A program made the position numbers and the translations under genes. DNA of 56,750 nucleotides from Synechococcus sp. UW105. GTDB taxonomy: Bacteria; Cyanobacteriota; Cyanobacteriia; PCC-6307; Cyanobiaceae. The notes beneath the pieces were generated by a model. The model ran no database searches. It was not told the DNA's origin and was given only the letters and a program-made list of their open reading frames with translations. The stretch covers positions 1-56,750 of the forward strand of contig NZ_UCNN01000022.1 of the NCBI RefSeq assembly GCF_900473935.1, in the 5' to 3' direction. Below, piece by piece: positions 17,171-25,391 of this stretch (positions within the stretch are counted from its first letter, which is position 1; each line of letters opens with the position of its first letter).

Positions 17171-17335
17171 TCAAGCGGCGGAGATGCTTAACGGTGCAGC
17201 TGGGAAGCTGGTCGGCATCGGGTCGGCCTGGCCTTCTGCAAGCGCTTTGGCGCGGCGATACATCTCGCTGTGGGTGGCTCCTTGGGCTTCCATCGCTGCC
17301 GCAACAACGGCCCAATTGCGAATTTCGGTGGTCAT
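17171..17335 (-). CDS. Conserved small hypothetical protein
   Basis: 54 aa from the ATG at 17335 (the frame is open further upstream, but that part looks non-coding). The sequence MTTEIRNWAVVAAAMEAQGA followed by a helical SEMYRRAKALAEGQADPMP segment resembles a small protein I believe is shared by marine picocyanobacteria; its function is unknown. A strong terminator follows it at 17110-17143, which supports a real, separately transcribed gene. Confidence 0.7.
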   Translation of the reverse strand: MTTEIRNWAVVAAAMEAQGATHSEMYRRAKALAEGQADPMPTSFPAAPLSISAA

Positions 17336-17532
17336 GTCAAAACGACTGAACGAACCCAGAAACTGTGGCCAAGACTGGCTGCTGGCCGAGACGGAGATAC
17401 CCACACCTTGGCTGGATCGCGGTGCGCGCGGCCTGCAGTTATCGTCCTTCACCCGAATCGAGGAGAGTCGCCCTTGATACGTCAAGGAGATGAAGCGTCT
17501 TGTAATAATTTGGCCATTCTCTTTTCGGTGCC

Positions 17533-17718
17533 ATGGACGAGACCGTTGCTTCTTTCTCGTACGATCTCAATGCCTTAAGGCTCGAATACAAGACGACCTG
17601 CGATGCGCTCAGGGGTTGGGGCGGCGGTGATCCAAGCGAGCAGGAGTTTCTGCTTCAAAAGAAGCAAGAAGTGTTTCGATGCCTCGCTGAGTATTCGTTC
17701 CAAAGTGCCGCGATCTAA
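17533..17718 (+). CDS. Small hypothetical protein
   Basis: 61 aa, ATG start at 17533. Predicted helical and soluble, with a GGWGGGDPSEQ-like loop (about 28-36) between two helices; no family is recognised. It stands alone between the 54-aa gene and a long unassigned stretch. Confidence 0.5.
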   Translation: MDETVASFSYDLNALRLEYKTTCDALRGWGGGDPSEQEFLLQKKQEVFRCLAEYSFQSAAI

Positions 17719-18438
17719 ATACGTTGTTGCGGCCTTGAGGGACTGTTGAGGCAGTGCGGCTTGGTGCGCTGTGAAGGCCTATTCCCATTGCATCGGGAAA
17801 GGCGCCTTGTTGTGTTGGCCGGCCCATCTGCTGTGAAGGGTTTCTCGTTCAGCCGCGTGAAGCACGAGATTTAAGAAGGACTGGCTTGTGAGCAGGAGCA
17901 GCTTGGCGAAATGCCGTGGTCAGGCGAACCAAGTGCCCACGGTTGGTGAGCACTTGGTTCGCCAAAGAGTGCACTGGATTAGGAAGAAGGGTGAGATGTT
18001 CCGCGTGTACCTGGATAAATCGGTCGAGCTAGGAGTGTGTTCTGCTTCGCAGCTCCTGTTTTCCCGGCCTCGGATTTCTTCTGCTGAGCCGTGCTTGAGT
18101 CGTGGAAGGACATGGACACCAGAGGCGGTTGGGTCAGTCATAACCCTGGTGCAAACTGTTGCGCACGTCCGTGCCTTTGGCGACTTTTCCGATCGGCTCG
18201 GGACTGCAGGTTCCACACCACACCATGCTTGATGTCATGGCTGGAGAGGTTGGTGGGTGTATTGAGAAGGCGTCCGGATGCCTGTGCTCAGAGTGGGCTT
18301 CGTTTCATCTGCATGAACTGACGGAAGCCGGGTTGCCGTTCTGATCCCGATCGTGCTGGTTCAGATCTGATCTGTGGTCGCTTCTGGCTTCTCTGTCTAG
18401 ATCTGAGGTCTGTTGGATCTCATTCGAAGGTCAGCACA
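17719..18438. other. Unassigned 720-base stretch
   Basis: No convincing long gene. Short open frames occur, including a GTG-started 114-codon frame (17888-18232) that runs straight through a long inverted repeat, and a 39-codon ATG frame at 18225-18344 with three cysteines (GGCIEK, SGCLCSEW). Neither has a clear ribosome site or known family. The inverted repeat at 17923-17963 is the main feature, and a small RNA or the grrP leader could lie here. Confidence 0.5.
17923..17963. repeat. Perfect 14-bp inverted repeat
   Basis: GGCGAACCAAGTGC at 17923-17936 is the exact reverse complement of 17950-17963, with a 13-nt loop. No T-run follows on either strand, so it is not a standard terminator. It could be a small-RNA hairpin or a protein-binding site. 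Confidence 0.7.
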
Positions 18439-19359
18439 ATGGGTTTGCGGAAGACAGCCACATGCGGATTGCTCGCTCTCTCGGCCATGGCAGTGGTGGC
18501 CTGCCAGAAGCCCGCCGCCGAGTCGGATGGTGGGTCTAAGGCAGCACAGGCCACAGCTAACGCGTTTGAAACCGGAAGCTTGCGGGCCGTGGTGATCGGT
18601 GATGCCTTGCCGATGGTTCAGAAGAATGGCGACGACTATGACGGCCTGTCTTTTGTTGTGCTGGAGGCGATCCGTGATCAGATGAAAACGGCGCCCCATG
18701 CCAAGGCCGACAGCTTCGCGATCGAACCGGTTGCGGTGACATCAGCCCGAGAAGGGCTCGACAAAATTCGCTCCGGTGCTGCAGATATCGCCTGTGGTGT
18801 GGCATTCAGTTGGGAGCGTCAGCGCACGCTTGATTTCACCATCCCCTTCGCGAATGGTGGTGTGCGGGTGTTGGCCCCCCAGGGGAACGATGGCACTCCA
18901 GGCAGTCTCCAGGGCAAAACCATCGGTGTTGTCCAGAACACGGTTGCTGCCGATGTGTTGGCACGGTCGCTCGACGACGCTCAGTTTCAGTTCTTCGATA
19001 CTCCGGAGCAGGCTTTAGCCGGCCTCAAGAATGGTGATGTGACCTTCCTCGGTGGTGACAGTCTTTGGTTGAAGGCCAATCGACAGGCGACCGCTCCCGA
19101 TGATGCGTTGGTTCCTGACCGGGCCTACAGCCGCTCAGGCGTTGGCTGTGTGGTGGGTGATTCAACGCCCCATTTACTCAATGTCAGCAATCTGGCGATC
19201 GGTCGTCTGCTCTCTGCCTACATCGACAACGATCCTGCGGTGCGTTCGGAAATCAATCGCTGGATCGGAAGCGACAGTGGCATTGACCTGAGCGACCAGA
19301 AGATCAGCACTTTCTTCCGGATGGTTCTGTCGACCACTGCACAGTTCAGTAACAAGTAG
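18439..19359 (+). CDS. grrP: GRRM-system substrate-binding-like lipoprotein GrrP
   Basis: 306 aa. A signal peptide ends in the lipobox VVAC, so Cys22 is the predicted lipidated residue. The remainder is a type 2 periplasmic binding fold like amino-acid ABC transporter receptors (SBP_bac_3): a first lobe with an SAREGLDKIRSGAADIACG block (about 96-115) and FTIPFANGG, then GKTIGVVQNTVAADVL starting lobe two. No permease or ATPase genes are nearby. This type of orphan binding protein beside a Gly-rich precursor and a radical SAM enzyme is known as GrrP. It probably binds a small ligand or the modified peptide outside the membrane (inference). 48 bases separate it from grrA. Confidence 0.88.
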   Translation: MGLRKTATCGLLALSAMAVVACQKPAAESDGGSKAAQATANAFETGSLRAVVIGDALPMVQKNGDDYDGLSFVVLEAIRDQMKTAPHAKADSFAIEPVAVTSAREGLDKIRSGAADIACGVAFSWERQRTLDFTIPFANGGVRVLAPQGNDGTPGSLQGKTIGVVQNTVAADVLARSLDDAQFQFFDTPEQALAGLKNGDVTFLGGDSLWLKANRQATAPDDALVPDRAYSRSGVGCVVGDSTPHLLNVSNLAIGRLLSAYIDNDPAVRSEINRWIGSDSGIDLSDQKISTFFRMVLSTTAQFSNK

Positions 19360-19407
19360 TGCCTTGCGCACTCTTTGCAATCACGTCCTGTTTCTTTGAG
19401 CTTCACC

Positions 19408-19716
19408 ATGAACAAGACCACACTTCTCAGTCTTGCTGCTGCACTCGCTGCCAGCTCTGTGCTCTGTGAATCCAGTCGTGCGGCTGTGCACAGTCAGCCT
19501 GATGCAAGCAATGCTTTGGAGCAACGGATTCAAAAGATTGATCATCAAGCCTGGAGCGACCTAGATCATGAGCCCCCCCAAACGCCACCCTTGGTGGCGC
19601 GGGCCTGGGGGAATGGTCGTGGACGTGCCTGGGGCAATGGCCGTGGTCGCGGTTTTGCCAATGGTGGCGGAGGGGGGTTTGGTAATGCGTACCGGGGAGG
19701 ATTCGCAAACTGGTGA
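19408..19716 (+). CDS. grrA: Gly-rich repeat peptide precursor GrrA
   Basis: 102 aa from the ATG at 19408. Residues 1-26 form a signal-peptide-like segment, residues ~27-65 a leader-like middle, and the tail (67-102) is built from Gly/Asn/Arg repeats. Five aromatic-small-Asn motifs occur: WGN at 67 and 75, FAN at 83, FGN at 91 and FAN at 99, exactly eight residues apart, with a final Trp102. This is the precursor type of the cyanobacterial GRRM system, where the maturase is thought to crosslink an aromatic ring to the side chain two residues later. Its stop overlaps the grrM GTG by four bases (GTGA). Confidence 0.9.
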   Translation: MNKTTLLSLAAALAASSVLCESSRAAVHSQPDASNALEQRIQKIDHQAWSDLDHEPPQTPPLVARAWGNGRGRAWGNGRGRGFANGGGGGFGNAYRGGFANW

Positions 19717-20861
19717 ACAGCGCTGACTACGGTCCTATTGGCCTGGTGGTGATCCAGGCCACATCTCTCTGCAATCTTGATTGCAGCTATTGCTACCTGC
19801 CTGATCGTCAGAAGCGTCACCAGTTTGATCTCAATCAGATGCCGCTGTTGTTGCAGAGGATTTACGAGAGTCCCTTCTGGGGCCCTCATCTTTCGATTCT
19901 CTGGCATGCCGGTGAGCCTCTCACCTTGCCCTGTAGCTATTACGATGAGGCCACGAAATGCCTTGAAAAAGCGACTGCTGAGCTGCAGCAGCAGGGCGTC
20001 GTGATTGATCAGCACATTCAGACGAATGCCACCCTGATCAATGATCAATGGGCAGCGTGTATTAAGAGAAATCAGATTGAGGTTGGCGTCAGTATTGATG
20101 GCCCTGAGTGCATTCATGACTCCCATCGACGCTTCCGTAACGGCAACGGATCCCATCGACTCACGATGCGTGGAATTCGCACCCTTCAAGATCATGGTAT
20201 TCCCTTTCACGCTATTGCCGTGCTTACCCATGAAGCGCTAGATCAGCCTGATGAGATGTATGAATTTCTGCGAGATGAAGGCATTCATCACGTCGGCTTT
20301 AATGTCGAGGAGCAGGAAGGTGTTCATGCCCATTCCTCCATGCAGGGGTTGAGGCGTGAAAAGCAGTACCGAGAGTTTTTGCGGCGTTTCTGGCGCCGTA
20401 ATCAACGGGATGGCTTTCCTATCAAGCTGCGGGAGTTTGATCAGGTTTTGGAGATGATCAGCGTTGGGCAACGTCTTCGCCAGAACGAGATGAATCGCCC
20501 TTATTCAATTCTCAGTGTGGATGCGGCGGGGAATTTCTCAACCTTTGACCCGGAGCTGCTCTCGGTTGAAACCGAACGCTATGGCCTGTTCAATCTTGGC
20601 AACCTTCGCGATCTTTCACTGGAGGATGCAACGCAAACGGAAGCGTTTCGCCAATTGCAGCAGGATATGAATGCCGGCATGGCTCAGTGCCGGAGCCAAT
20701 GCGATTACTACGGTTTCTGTGGTGGCGGTACCGGGAGTAATAAGTATTGGGAGCACGGCACGCTCAATGCCAGTGAGACCTGTGCCTGTCGCTTTTCCAC
20801 CAAGATCCCTGTAGACGTGCTGCTTGAGCAGCTAGAGGAGCAGTCGGCTACGGCCAGCTGA
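19713..20861 (+). CDS. grrM: Radical SAM/SPASM maturase GrrM
   Basis: 382 aa, GTG start coupled to grrA. The radical SAM [4Fe-4S] motif CX3CX2C is Cys20, Cys24, Cys27 (CNLDCSYC). Further core motifs include the GGE-equivalent WHAGEPL (about 63-69) and an SIDGP segment near 128. A C-terminal SPASM-type region carries at least five more cysteines (CRSQC, FCGGG, TCAC) for auxiliary clusters. Enzymes of this family (with XyeB and FxsB types) are reported to make three-residue cyclophanes in their precursor peptides; here the substrate should be GrrA. It acts in the cytoplasm before export. Confidence 0.92.
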   Translation: MNSADYGPIGLVVIQATSLCNLDCSYCYLPDRQKRHQFDLNQMPLLLQRIYESPFWGPHLSILWHAGEPLTLPCSYYDEATKCLEKATAELQQQGVVIDQHIQTNATLINDQWAACIKRNQIEVGVSIDGPECIHDSHRRFRNGNGSHRLTMRGIRTLQDHGIPFHAIAVLTHEALDQPDEMYEFLRDEGIHHVGFNVEEQEGVHAHSSMQGLRREKQYREFLRRFWRRNQRDGFPIKLREFDQVLEMISVGQRLRQNEMNRPYSILSVDAAGNFSTFDPELLSVETERYGLFNLGNLRDLSLEDATQTEAFRQLQQDMNAGMAQCRSQCDYYGFCGGGTGSNKYWEHGTLNASETCACRFSTKIPVDVLLEQLEEQSATAS

Positions 20862-20885
20862 CTGCGGATTGGAGCGGTGCAATCC

Positions 20886-20912
20886 AGCTGGCCTGCCGTG
20901 GTCAGGCCAGCT
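20886..20912. terminator. Hairpin after grrM
   Basis: A perfect 10-bp stem AGCTGGCCTG/CAGGCCAGCT with a 7-nt loop lies 25 bases past the grrM stop. There is no T-run, so it may be a weak terminator or a 3'-end protecting structure for the grrPAM transcript. Confidence 0.4.
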
Positions 20913-21069
20913 GCCCAGAGCTCTGCCTGGTGGCCTTCTTGCTGGGTTTCGGTGTCGCCAGGGTTGCAATCGCTACGCAATCGCAATCAAAGTCCAAAAG
21001 AAGTCCAAAGAGATTGACCAGTGCCCTGTGGGCAGTTTTAGTATTGGTCCTGTCGTTGCTTGTCTGGCG

Positions 21070-21303
21070 ATGGTTGAACCTGTTGTGGCAGTTGCTGATT
21101 CCCTCCAGGCTCTTCGGAATGGCACCACAGATGATCAGTGGGATGTCCTGAAGGCCAACCCTTTGGTCAAAGACCTGTTGCGCAAGTGCTCTGATCTTGA
21201 GGCGGCGTTGCTGGTGGGCGAGTCCGTTCCGCAGCAGCCTCCCAGCAGCAACCGAATTGCGTTGAAGTCCGTTGTGGATGCTCATCTGCTGCTCGCTGCC
21301 TGA
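21070..21303 (+). CDS. Small hypothetical protein
   Basis: 77 aa from the ATG at 21070. It is soluble and helical, with a segment QWDVLKANPLVKDLLRKCSD (about 26-45), and ends hydrophobic. An in-frame extension upstream to 20869 and an overlapping frame at 20930-21151 (one hydrophobic helix) look less protein-like. No family is recognised. It lies between the grr locus and mtnD and need not belong to either. Confidence 0.5.
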   Translation: MVEPVVAVADSLQALRNGTTDDQWDVLKANPLVKDLLRKCSDLEAALLVGESVPQQPPSSNRIALKSVVDAHLLLAA

Positions 21304-21330
21304 GAGCCTTCATCCCAGTCCATTCCCTGA

Positions 21331-21876
21331 TCATTCCAATCGATCGAAGTGTTCGGCCAGGGTGTCGCCGGTGAACTCTGCAACCCAGCCCTCGGTCTGA
21401 TTGAAGAAACGGATGGCGCAGAAGTTTGGTTCGCTTCCCATGTCAAACCAGTGTTTGGTGCCTGCCGGAACGGCAATCCAGTCGTCAGCTTCACAGAGCA
21501 GTTGCAGCACTTCCTCGCCGATGTGAAGGGTGAATAGCCCCCTTCCTTCCACGAACAACCGCACCTCGTCTTCGCTGTGGGTGTGTTCCCGTAGAAACTT
21601 CTCACGCAGGCTTGTTTTGTCGGGGTGATCCGGTGTGATCCGGATGGCGTCAACGGTGGGATAGGCACCGGAAGCCTGCACTCTGGCCACCTCATTGGCG
21701 TAGGCCTGGAGAATGACCTGCTGGTTGGCTCCGGTTGGCAGATGTTGGTTGCTTGGCCAGCGTTGGAAGTCAATCCCCCTCTCAGCCAGCTCCTGCTGGA
21801 TCTGGTCTGGATCAGAGGCTTCGAGGAGCGGCGGTGCGGATGGCTGGGCGGCTTGATGGATGCGAAGTGTGCTCAT
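21331..21876 (-). CDS. mtnD: Acireductone dioxygenase
   Basis: 181 aa from the ATG at 21876; the frame is open for 54 further codons upstream, but these overlap the cobI 5' end and lie outside the family domain. A cupin metalloenzyme, it splits the acireductone made by MtnC with O2: the Fe form gives the methionine precursor KMTB and formate, the Ni form an off-pathway product. The metal ligands follow the ARD pattern: HTHSEDE (two His and one Glu) and the distal His in GTKHWFD. It completes, with mtnB and mtnC at the left end of the window, the lower part of methionine salvage, but is not in their operon. Confidence 0.93.
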   Translation of the reverse strand: MSTLRIHQAAQPSAPPLLEASDPDQIQQELAERGIDFQRWPSNQHLPTGANQQVILQAYANEVARVQASGAYPTVDAIRITPDHPDKTSLREKFLREHTHSEDEVRLFVEGRGLFTLHIGEEVLQLLCEADDWIAVPAGTKHWFDMGSEPNFCAIRFFNQTEGWVAEFTGDTLAEHFDRLE

Positions 21877-21958
21877 TGCCGCTTCGAGGTCGTTGAGCAT
21901 TCTGGGGGCAGGGCCGGCGTGACCTAGAACAAGCCCAGTTGCACCCAGGGGTCTGAGC

Positions 21959-22714
21959 ATTACTGCATCCCCCGTTGTTCCCTCAACGTCTCCGCTGGTC
22001 CTCATCGGAGTCGGTCCCGGTGCTCCTGATCTGCTCACGCTTCGGGCCCATCGCTGTCTCTGCGCAGCTGAGGTGGTGGCCTATCCAGTGGCACGGCCGG
22101 AGGCCGTGGGGATGGCCGCTTCGATTGTGGCTTCGTATCTGCAGCCGAATCAGCGCCATCTACCCCTGGTCTTCCCCATGGTCACAGAGCCTGACGCTCT
22201 GCAGGAGGCCTGGCGAGCAGCTGCTTCCGCCCTCGCCAAGGAAGTGAGCCAGGGGCATCGGGTGGTGTTTCTTTGTGAGGGGGATATCTCGTTGTTCGCG
22301 ACTGGCAGTTACGTGCTGCTGGCGCTTCAGCGCCATCACCCTGACGTGAGCTTGCAAGTGATCCCTGGGATTTCCTCGGTGTCCGCCGCTGCCGCCGCTG
22401 GCGCCTGGCCACTGGCCTTGCAACGGGAGGGCTTGCTGATCCGTCCTTGCCCTGAAACACCAGCAGCGATGGAGGCCTTGCTTGATCAGGCTGAGGAGAG
22501 TGGCACTGTTCTCGCTCTGATCAAGTTGGGGGTGCGTTGGCAGTGGATCCAGCCGCTGCTTCGGGCTCGGGGGCTGCTCGATCAGACTCTGTTTGCTGAG
22601 CGGATCGGTTGGGGTGATCAGCAGGTGGTGCCTGCGGCCGCCGTGCAAGCTGGGTCGCGGCCCTATTTCTCATTGCTGCTGGTCCGTCAAAGCAGCAGTG
22701 TCGTCTTGCCATAG
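21959..22714 (+). CDS. cobI: Precorrin-2 C20-methyltransferase, apparent ATT start
   Basis: 251 aa if translation begins at ATT 21959. It adds the C-20 methyl of the corrin ring in cobalamin synthesis. The family N-terminus LVLIGVGPGAPDLLTLRA lies in frame before the first ATG/GTG/TTG of the frame (near 22067-22073), so a start there would delete the SAM-binding GVGPG loop. Between the upstream in-frame stop and that loop there is no ATG, GTG or TTG; ATT at 21959 has an AGGGG ribosome site seven bases before it and is the best candidate (CTG at 21953 is the other). The remainder (LCEGDISLFATGSY, IPGISSVSAAAA) is intact. A sequencing error upstream is an alternative. DUF4079 follows nine bases later. 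Confidence 0.85.
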   Translation: MTASPVVPSTSPLVLIGVGPGAPDLLTLRAHRCLCAAEVVAYPVARPEAVGMAASIVASYLQPNQRHLPLVFPMVTEPDALQEAWRAAASALAKEVSQGHRVVFLCEGDISLFATGSYVLLALQRHHPDVSLQVIPGISSVSAAAAAGAWPLALQREGLLIRPCPETPAAMEALLDQAEESGTVLALIKLGVRWQWIQPLLRARGLLDQTLFAERIGWGDQQVVPAAAVQAGSRPYFSLLLVRQSSSVVLP

Positions 22715-22723
22715 GAGGAGATT

Positions 22724-23389
22724 GTGACCCTGCTTTCCGTGCCCTCGCTGTCTGCCATGCAGTGGCTTGGACTGGTGCATCCAGTGTTGATCATTCTGTT
22801 TGTCTACCCCGTGGTGGGAGCCACAATCAGGCTGGGAATCCTGGCGCGGGAGCGGCGTCTCGAGATCAACCCGATTGCTCCAACCGTCCCTGTGGAGCAC
22901 GCTGATCACGGTCGCTGGGTGACGGCTGTTGTGATCCTTGCGTCCCTGATTGCCATTGCCCATGACGTTGCCGAGGCCTGGATTGAGCGTCCGGTTGCTG
23001 ATCTTGCTGCCGTGTCGCCTTCCCTGCCACGCCTGATTGCGTTTTTGGCTGCTGAAGCCGGCGTGATTGCAGCATTTGTGGCGTTGTTGCGTTGCCGTCG
23101 CACTGCTCTGCGCTTGGGATGGGCGATCAGCACGTGGATCATGTTGTTGCTGCTGGGGTCGCAGCCTGAAGTGCAGCGCGGTGCCGATTGGCCCTGGCAG
23201 GCGGCCTTCTGGCAATCGCACTATTGGGGAGGTGTGGTTCTTGCAGGTTTGTTGTTGTTGTCGATGGGTTTGCAAGCGGAGATCGACCGCTGGCCCTCCA
23301 TTCGTCGCCTGCATGTCGCTCTGAATCTGGTGGTGGCCTTGCTGCTGGCCACCCAGGCGATCAGCGGAACCCGCAATCTGCTCATTTGA
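22724..23389 (+). CDS. DUF4079 integral membrane protein
   Basis: 221 aa, GTG start preceded by a strong GGAGGAG site. Five or six hydrophobic helices are visible (about 13-35, 64-84, 103-125, 132-148, 170-188, 202-216). The start HPVLIILFVYPVVGATIRLG and the SHYWGG segment fit the cyanobacterial/plant DUF4079 family, resembling heme-binding membrane domains; conserved His at 19 and 166 could ligate heme (inference). It follows cobI closely and overlaps the convergent glycosyltransferase by eight bases. Confidence 0.8.
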   Translation: MTLLSVPSLSAMQWLGLVHPVLIILFVYPVVGATIRLGILARERRLEINPIAPTVPVEHADHGRWVTAVVILASLIAIAHDVAEAWIERPVADLAAVSPSLPRLIAFLAAEAGVIAAFVALLRCRRTALRLGWAISTWIMLLLLGSQPEVQRGADWPWQAAFWQSHYWGGVVLAGLLLLSMGLQAEIDRWPSIRRLHVALNLVVALLLATQAISGTRNLLI

Positions 23390-25391
23390 GCTGTTGGGGC
23401 ATCATGCTGCGCTGCAGTGGTCCAGGTGGGGCAGCGGGTCGGATCACCCTGCTGATCAGGATCAGTAGAGCTCTCCATTCCTGTTTGGCCCTTCGGTCTG
23501 GCCAGCAATCGGGCCGTCCGTAGAGCCAGTGGATTAGCGCCATGTGTTGGTGCTGCGTCAGCTCTGCCCAGGCCAGGGCCAGCTGCGGTCCCCTGCGGCG
23601 GACCAGGGTCACGGGGAGGGCTGCAACGTTGTCGCACCAGATGAGGCGGCTACTGATGACGAACTCCGGTGCAAAACCCGTAAAACTCACCTCCACGCCG
23701 GTTTCACTGATGGCGTTGATCCGGCAGGGATGGCGGTGTCCGCCGTCGTCTTCAAGCCATGCCTCACTGCTGAGTTGTTGCCAGGGTGCTGGATTGCTTG
23801 CTGGCGGGTCCCAGCAGGCTCGCAGGGCGATCAAGAGGCTGACCAGATTGAGGCTGGCCCAGACCAAGCCGATCGGGCGTCCGCTGAGGGCAATCGGATC
23901 AAGCGACGCAGCCGGCAGGAGCAGTCCGCGCAGATTGATCAACGTGAGCAGGGTGAGCAGTACCAGCGGCAGCACCAGCTGGGCACTGCAGCTGCCCCGG
24001 TCTCGTCTCTGGTGCTTTGGGGTGACGAGGAATTGATTGCTGGTTCGCCCTCGCAGTAGGCGGCTGCCATGCCTGATCAAGGTGAGACTGAGGGGCACTG
24101 TGAGTACCCAGCCAGTCAGTTCGCTGATCAGTGCTCCACGGGAACCGCGGTTCAGCCAACCCACGCTGAGCAGGAGTGTCCCCCAAAGCGGCAGCAGTTG
24201 GTCGCGCGCGTTCTGCCAGCTGAGCAGGATTGGCACCACGCCAAGCAGCCCGTAGCTCAGTGGCATCAGCAGAAGCAGCAGGCGCGGCAGGTTGTTGAAC
24301 CAATGGAGGACCCCCTCTAGGTAGGCCAGTCGTTGGCCTGGGCTGAGATTTGGGCTGCGTAGTGGGCCCTGGGGAAGGGTGAGGCTCTGCAGCGTGCCTT
24401 CCGCCCAGCGCTGCCGCTGGCGCACGAAATCGGCCATGGTTTCTGCTGCCAGGCCTGCACTCAATTTCTTTGGGAGATACAGCAACTGCCACCCTTTCGC
24501 TCGCAGGGCGATGCCGGTGACGAAATCCTCGGAGATGGCACTCTCCACAAAACCGCCAACGCTCTGGAGGGCTGATCGACGTGCCAGGAACGCGGTGCCG
24601 GAACAGACCACAGCACCCCATCCGTCGCGTACCGGTTGAATCGAGCGATAGAAGCTCTCTTCATCCGACAGCAGCCAAGACTCCATGCCCAGGTTGCGCA
24701 TCACCGGGTCGGCATTCAGAAAGCACTGCGGCGTTTGCAGAAGGCCGACGTCCGGTTGGGCAAGAAAGCCGATGCAACTGCTGAGAAAGTCACTCTGGGG
24801 AATGAAATCGGCATCCATCACCGCCACCAGCTCACCCTGGCCATGACTGAGGCCATGGTTGAGGTTTCCGGCTTTGGCATGCAACCGGTCTGGGCGGTGC
24901 AGATAGCGGCATCCCAGTCGGGAGGCCAGCTGCTTCACCTCCAAGCGGCCGCTGTCATCCAGCACCCATACGGTGGTGTTGGCATAGCTCTGCTGCGTGC
25001 AGCCGATCAGGCTGCGTTCGAGCACCGCGATCGGTTCTCCGCATGTGGGCACATAGAGATCAATCGCAGGCCTCCATCCGCTCATTTGCCATTGCTGATG
25101 CAGTGTCTGGATCTGGCCGCGGCGATCAGGAACGCGTTTCCAGGCAAGGCTGATTGAGATCAGGCCGCTGAGCAGTAGCCAGCCTTCCGTGATCAAGAGC
25201 ACCAGGCTCAGGTTGGTGGAGATCACACTGGTCAGATTGAGGCTGGCACTCACTCGCCAGCTCAGGTAGCGGAGGGTGAGGACGCCAATCAGCACGATCA
25301 GGCTGCGACGGCCCCAGAGAGGCGTGAGGGCTTCTGGGCGACGGCTAAGCCAGAGCGGCCAGAGCAGCGTCAGCAGTGCCCACCAACTCAT
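23382..25391 (-). CDS. Cellulose-synthase-like family 2 glycosyltransferase
   Basis: 669 aa membrane enzyme. N-terminal helices (about 4-80) precede a GT2 domain with the processive synthase signature: VLDDSG (D145/D146), MDADF (D193 and D195), SED (287-289) and QRQRW (325-329). More helices follow (about 355-375, 380-400, 425-455, 475-500, 510-535), then a soluble C-terminal region (about 555-620) with an R..CR..NISETG-like block that fits a PilZ (c-di-GMP binding) domain with a weak motif. It should polymerise a UDP- or GDP-sugar and extrude a beta-glucan-like polymer. No bcsB/C or other export gene is nearby. It ends the dus operon side: its ATG overlaps the dus stop by four bases. Confidence 0.88.
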   Translation of the reverse strand: MSWWALLTLLWPLWLSRRPEALTPLWGRRSLIVLIGVLTLRYLSWRVSASLNLTSVISTNLSLVLLITEGWLLLSGLISISLAWKRVPDRRGQIQTLHQQWQMSGWRPAIDLYVPTCGEPIAVLERSLIGCTQQSYANTTVWVLDDSGRLEVKQLASRLGCRYLHRPDRLHAKAGNLNHGLSHGQGELVAVMDADFIPQSDFLSSCIGFLAQPDVGLLQTPQCFLNADPVMRNLGMESWLLSDEESFYRSIQPVRDGWGAVVCSGTAFLARRSALQSVGGFVESAISEDFVTGIALRAKGWQLLYLPKKLSAGLAAETMADFVRQRQRWAEGTLQSLTLPQGPLRSPNLSPGQRLAYLEGVLHWFNNLPRLLLLLMPLSYGLLGVVPILLSWQNARDQLLPLWGTLLLSVGWLNRGSRGALISELTGWVLTVPLSLTLIRHGSRLLRGRTSNQFLVTPKHQRRDRGSCSAQLVLPLVLLTLLTLINLRGLLLPAASLDPIALSGRPIGLVWASLNLVSLLIALRACWDPPASNPAPWQQLSSEAWLEDDGGHRHPCRINAISETGVEVSFTGFAPEFVISSRLIWCDNVAALPVTLVRRRGPQLALAWAELTQHQHMALIHWLYGRPDCWPDRRAKQEWRALLILISRVIRPAAPPGPLQRSMMPQQLK

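Noticed and set aside
17888..18232. A GTG-started 114-codon frame
   Set aside because: It passes through the perfect 14-bp inverted repeat, has no ribosome site, and its sequence shows no family or coherent secondary structure.
20930..21151. A GTG frame with one hydrophobic helix after grrM
   Set aside because: It overlaps the more protein-like 77-codon frame at 21070-21303; only one can be the main gene and this one has no ribosome site.
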